A stretch of 8,852 nt of DNA from a bacterium (GTDB lineage Bacteria; 4484-113; JALSIF01), in the NCBI GenBank assembly GCA_026981635.1, contig JALSIF010000301.1, forward strand, positions 1 to 8,852. The letters are read 5' to 3'. The notes under the pieces were generated by a model that did not search any database, had not been told where the DNA came from, and saw nothing but the letters and a program-made list of their open reading frames with translations. Below are positions 6,496-8,852 of this stretch, in pieces. Both the position numbers and the translations under genes were made by a program. The stretch's first letter is position 1, and every line of letters starts with the position of its first letter.

Positions 6496-8280
6496 CTACT
6501 GACCGAGGGCGAACCAGAGCTCTCCGGTCTGGAGCTTGTGGTAGACGATGCCCACCTGGCCGTTTACCTCGGCGATGGAGGTGCGGGGGTACATTTGGCC
6601 CTGCTTGTCCACCGCCACCCCACTCCAGCCGGTGAGTCCGTCGCTGGATGAGCTCCTTGCCAGGCGGATGCCAGAGGTAATGTCATCTCCCGGGCCAGCT
6701 CCCCAGAAGCTTACCGCCGGCCGTCCTCCGATCAGGGTGATGGCAACACCGGTAACTGGCTCAAAGTTTCCGCCACTGTCGTCGGCGGTGATGATCTGCC
6801 AGCTCCCCGAGCCGTCGGTAAGGTCGCTTAGGGCGTAGCCCAGAGAGGGAGGGGTGAGTATCTGGTAGGCGATGGCCGGCCTGCCGTCTGCGGTGACCAC
6901 CATGTCAAGGTAGGGGCCGGCAGTGAGGTCGCTGGTGAGCTGGTAGCTCTGCCAGGTGCCGGTGCCGTCGGGCTGGTCGTTGATGGCGAAGTAGAGGTTG
7001 GCCCCCTTGGTGTAGGCGACGGCGGGCCGGCCCTCTACTTCGGCGATGGCGCACCAACCTCCTATCCCCACGCCGGAGGGAGCGGTGTCCACGGTGCTGA
7101 TGTTCCAGCTGTCCAGCCCATCGGCGGTGGTGCTTACTGCTGCGCGGATCTCGCTGTTTGAACCCACCGAGTAGCAGACGGCCGGCTTGCCACCTACCGT
7201 GGTGAGGTCGCTGGTCATGCCGATGGCCGTCTCGGGGTCCTGGTCTACGGTTACCACCGTCCAGCTTCCCTGGCCGTCGGCCTGGGAGTTGAGGGCGTAG
7301 TGGAGGGCCGGATTGGTGCCGTTGAAGAAGGTGACCGCCGGCCTGCCATCCACCTCCGCCAGGGAAGTAACCAGCCCCACCGAGCCCGAACTGAAGATGG
7401 TCCCGATCTGCCAGCCGCCAGAGCCGTCGGGGTTGCTGCTGATGGCAAAGCGCACCTGGATAATGCTGTCGCCGGGAACTCCGGTGTTGTAGTAGTAGGC
7501 GATGGCGGGACGGCCATCAATCACTGCCAAGGTGGCGCCGGCAGTCCCTCCGGTCACCGGCGAGGCATCCACCACCTGGCGGTTGAAGCCCAGCGGGGCG
7601 AGGCTGATGGGGACCGGTGTGGCGGGGTCCAGGAAGGGCTCGCCCGCCACCTCGCCGGCGGCGATGAAGACCTCCTGGTGGGGACCCATGCTGGTGTCCA
7701 CCGGCACGGCGATGGGCAGGTAGCCGCTCTGGGTGGGCTGGGCGGCGCTGTCCATCACATCGCTCAGGGGGTAGCTTCCCAGCAGGGGGGCGGTGGTGGG
7801 GTCAAAGTCGGGGCCGTCATACTGGTAGCGGCGGATCTCGGTTACCGAGGTGCCGAAGGCGGCCACCAGCAGGTTCACGTCGGCGAAGTTGACCTCGCCG
7901 TCGCCGTTGAAGTCGTGGGCTTGCTTGACGGTGGAGCCGTCTACCGGCAGGCCGAAGGTGGATACCAGGCCGTTTACATCGGCAAAGCTCACCGTCCCGT
8001 CGGCGTTGTTGTCACCGATGAGGCGAACCTCCATGCGCACCACACCGGCGGTGGGGTCAAAGGCCCCCTGGGGATTGGAGGGGTCAACCGGGTTTAGGGT
8101 AAGGATGGGCCTACCCCCCTGGGCGGGAAGCTGGGCGGTACCTTTTGAGGCCGACGCCAAGTCGGGCTGGGGGAGATGTTCTCCCCGGCTTGGCAACCGC
8201 TCGGCGCGGCAGGAAGAAAGCCCCGTCAAGACCGCAAGGAGAAGTAGAGTCCAGTTCCCGAGCTTGCCGGAAAACCCCAT
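6496..8280 (-). CDS. Dockerin-like, seven-bladed beta-propeller lipoprotein (paralog B)
   Basis: A 594-residue paralog of the downstream gene with the same architecture. The ATG at 8280 follows GGGAGG by 9 bases. The signal peptide (hydrophobic 11-22) ends in a canonical lipobox LSSC, giving C24. Dockerin-like EF loops are D90-D101 and D123-D134. The unrecognised segment (about 148-225) is almost identical to that of paralog A, but the Gly6 linker is absent. Seven propeller repeats carry (D/G/E)G(R/K)PA-like motifs at 255, 311, 363, 416, 465, 518 and a degenerate one at 573. DGxGxW-like motifs occur at 285, 335, 387, 438, 489 and 547. QVVDAS near 235-240 probably closes the ring. Identity to paralog A is very high in the dockerin and middle segments and much lower in the signal peptide and propeller. 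Exported and probably membrane-anchored; ligand unknown. It lies 84 bp after acnA, whose metabolic role gives no clear functional hint. Confidence 0.9.
   Translation of the reverse strand: MGFSGKLGNWTLLLLAVLTGLSSCRAERLPSRGEHLPQPDLASASKGTAQLPAQGGRPILTLNPVDPSNPQGAFDPTAGVVRMEVRLIGDNNADGTVSFADVNGLVSTFGLPVDGSTVKQAHDFNGDGEVNFADVNLLVAAFGTSVTEIRRYQYDGPDFDPTTAPLLGSYPLSDVMDSAAQPTQSGYLPIAVPVDTSMGPHQEVFIAAGEVAGEPFLDPATPVPISLAPLGFNRQVVDASPVTGGTAGATLAVIDGRPAIAYYYNTGVPGDSIIQVRFAISSNPDGSGGWQIGTIFSSGSVGLVTSLAEVDGRPAVTFFNGTNPALHYALNSQADGQGSWTVVTVDQDPETAIGMTSDLTTVGGKPAVCYSVGSNSEIRAAVSTTADGLDSWNISTVDTAPSGVGIGGWCAIAEVEGRPAVAYTKGANLYFAINDQPDGTGTWQSYQLTSDLTAGPYLDMVVTADGRPAIAYQILTPPSLGYALSDLTDGSGSWQIITADDSGGNFEPVTGVAITLIGGRPAVSFWGAGPGDDITSGIRLARSSSSDGLTGWSGVAVDKQGQMYPRTSIAEVNGQVGIVYHKLQTGELWFALGQ
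7696..8030 (-). repeat. Near-identical duplicated segment, copy in paralog B
   Basis: Partner of 5644-5975, in direct orientation about 2.05 kb away. It carries one extra codon (YDGPDF against YQADF in protein). Direct repeats this long and similar could allow recombination that fuses the two genes. Confidence 0.85.
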
Positions 8281-8364
8281 CTTCTTCTTCCTCCCGAGTG
8301 CAGTTTTCCCCTTGGCAAGCTTACTCGGCTTTGCTGTCAGGTTAGCTAACTGAGCCTGATATTT
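8281..8364 (-). promoter_or_regulatory. acnA-paralog B gap with two inverted repeats and a ribosome site
   Basis: In this 84-bp gap, GGGAGG (complement of 8290-8295) is the ribosome site of paralog B. CCGAGT (8294-8299) and ACTCGG (8323-8328) form a 6-bp inverted repeat whose left arm overlaps the ribosome site. A second palindrome lies at 8337-8353. I see no clear -35/-10 pair and no T-rich terminator for acnA. Confidence 0.4.
8337..8353. repeat. Palindrome just after acnA
   Basis: TCAG-g-TTAGCTAA-CTGA: the perfect 10-bp palindrome GTTAGCTAAC (8341-8350) extends to TCAG/CTGA arms with one bulged G. With no loop it suits a DNA-binding dimer site better than an RNA hairpin. It is 11 bases past the acnA stop and 56 bases upstream of the paralog B start. 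Confidence 0.4.
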
Positions 8365-8852
8365 TTACCCCTTTGCTCCCACTTCTGCTTTCAGCAGCTG
8401 GCGGAGCACGAAGGGGAGGATACCGCCGTGGCGGTAGTACTCCAGCTCCACCTCGTTGTCCAGGCGGGCCACCACCTGGAACTCGCGGGTGGAGCCGTCG
8501 TCCCGGCGGGCGAGGGCGGTCAGGGTCTTTCTCGGGGTGAGGCCGTCGGCGATGCCCTGGATGGTGATGGCCTCGCGGCCGGTTAGGCCCAGCTTCTGCC
8601 AGCCCTCGCCGGGCATGAACTCCAGCGGCAATACCCCCATGCCGATGAGATTTGAGCGGTGGATGCGCTCAAAGCTCTGGGCGATCACCGCCTTGACACC
8701 CAGCAGGGCGGTCCCTTTGGCCGCCCAGTCGCGGCTGGAGCCGGTGCCGTACTCCTTTCCCGCCAGCACCACCAGGGGGACGCCCTCCTCCTGGTAGCGG
8801 CAGGCGGCCTCAAAGATGGTCATCTCCTCTCCCTCGGGGAGTTTCAGGGTAT
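8365..8852 (-). CDS. acnA: Aconitate hydratase, AcnA/IRP1 type, C-terminal swivel domain (5' part outside window)
   Basis: The frame is open to the window edge (161 full codons visible), so the Met at 8823 is internal: the codons before it (TLKLPEGEE) continue the expected aconitase sequence. Hallmarks of the C-terminal swivel domain are [16 protein letters not shown], with active-site Ser/Arg, and then [20 protein letters not shown]. The chain ends in the family-typical [17 protein letters not shown]. This pattern is of the AcnA/IRP1 class, not AcnB or mitochondrial aconitase. Family members are about 900 residues, so less than a fifth is seen and the 4Fe-4S cysteines are outside. It interconverts citrate and isocitrate in the TCA cycle, in the cytoplasm. 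The TAA stop precedes an 84-bp gap before the lipoprotein gene. Confidence 0.96.
   Translation of the reverse strand, partial: TLKLPEGEEMTIFEAACRYQEEGVPLVVLAGKEYGTGSSRDWAAKGTALLGVKAVIAQSFERIHRSNLIGMGVLPLEFMPGEGWQKLGLTGREAITIQGIADGLTPRKTLTALARRDDGSTREFQVVARLDNEVELEYYRHGGILPFVLRQLLKAEVGAKG

Noticed and set aside
8821-8823. ATG as aconitase start
   Set aside because: Upstream codons continue in the aconitase frame; the start is outside the window.

Overview
The window is GC-rich and gene-dense, and looks like chromosomal DNA of a diderm bacterium. It encodes a hybrid sensor kinase, a receiver-PP2C phosphatase, two predicted lipoproteins and an AcnA-type aconitase. I cannot name the phylum from sequence alone. 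Nothing suggests phage, plasmid or insertion-sequence origin: there is no transposase, integrase, tRNA, rRNA or CRISPR array.

Left part, + strand (1-3039). This is a two-gene signalling unit. The first gene is the 3' part of a BarA/GacS-type hybrid histidine kinase (end of HisKA, HATPase, two receivers, Hpt). Six bases later comes a receiver-coiled coil-PP2C (RsbU/SpoIIE-like) phosphatase. The likely phosphate route is kinase His (outside the window) to receiver Asp, then Hpt His, then the receiver Asp of the phosphatase, with an anti-sigma-factor antagonist as the usual final target. No such target gene is visible here.

Right part, - strand (8852 down to 3036). In transcription order: the 3' end of an aconitase gene (acnA); two large paralogous lipoproteins, each with a lipobox, a two-EF-hand dockerin-like module, an uncharacterised conserved segment and a predicted seven-bladed beta-propeller; then two adjacent TenA-family genes. 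The upstream TenA has the catalytic Cys (TenA_C type). The downstream one has Leu there and a Glu one helical turn on (TenA_E type). Gaps of 37 and 12 bases suggest the last lipoprotein gene and both tenA genes can be co-transcribed. The two transcription units converge and share a CTAG over their stop codons.

The most unusual parts are the tandem dockerin-propeller lipoproteins, the roughly 330-bp segment nearly identical at DNA level between these otherwise divergent paralogs (suggesting gene conversion), and the 279-bp gap between them. That gap holds a series of inverted repeats plus a short direct repeat, and could be a structured leader or attenuator.
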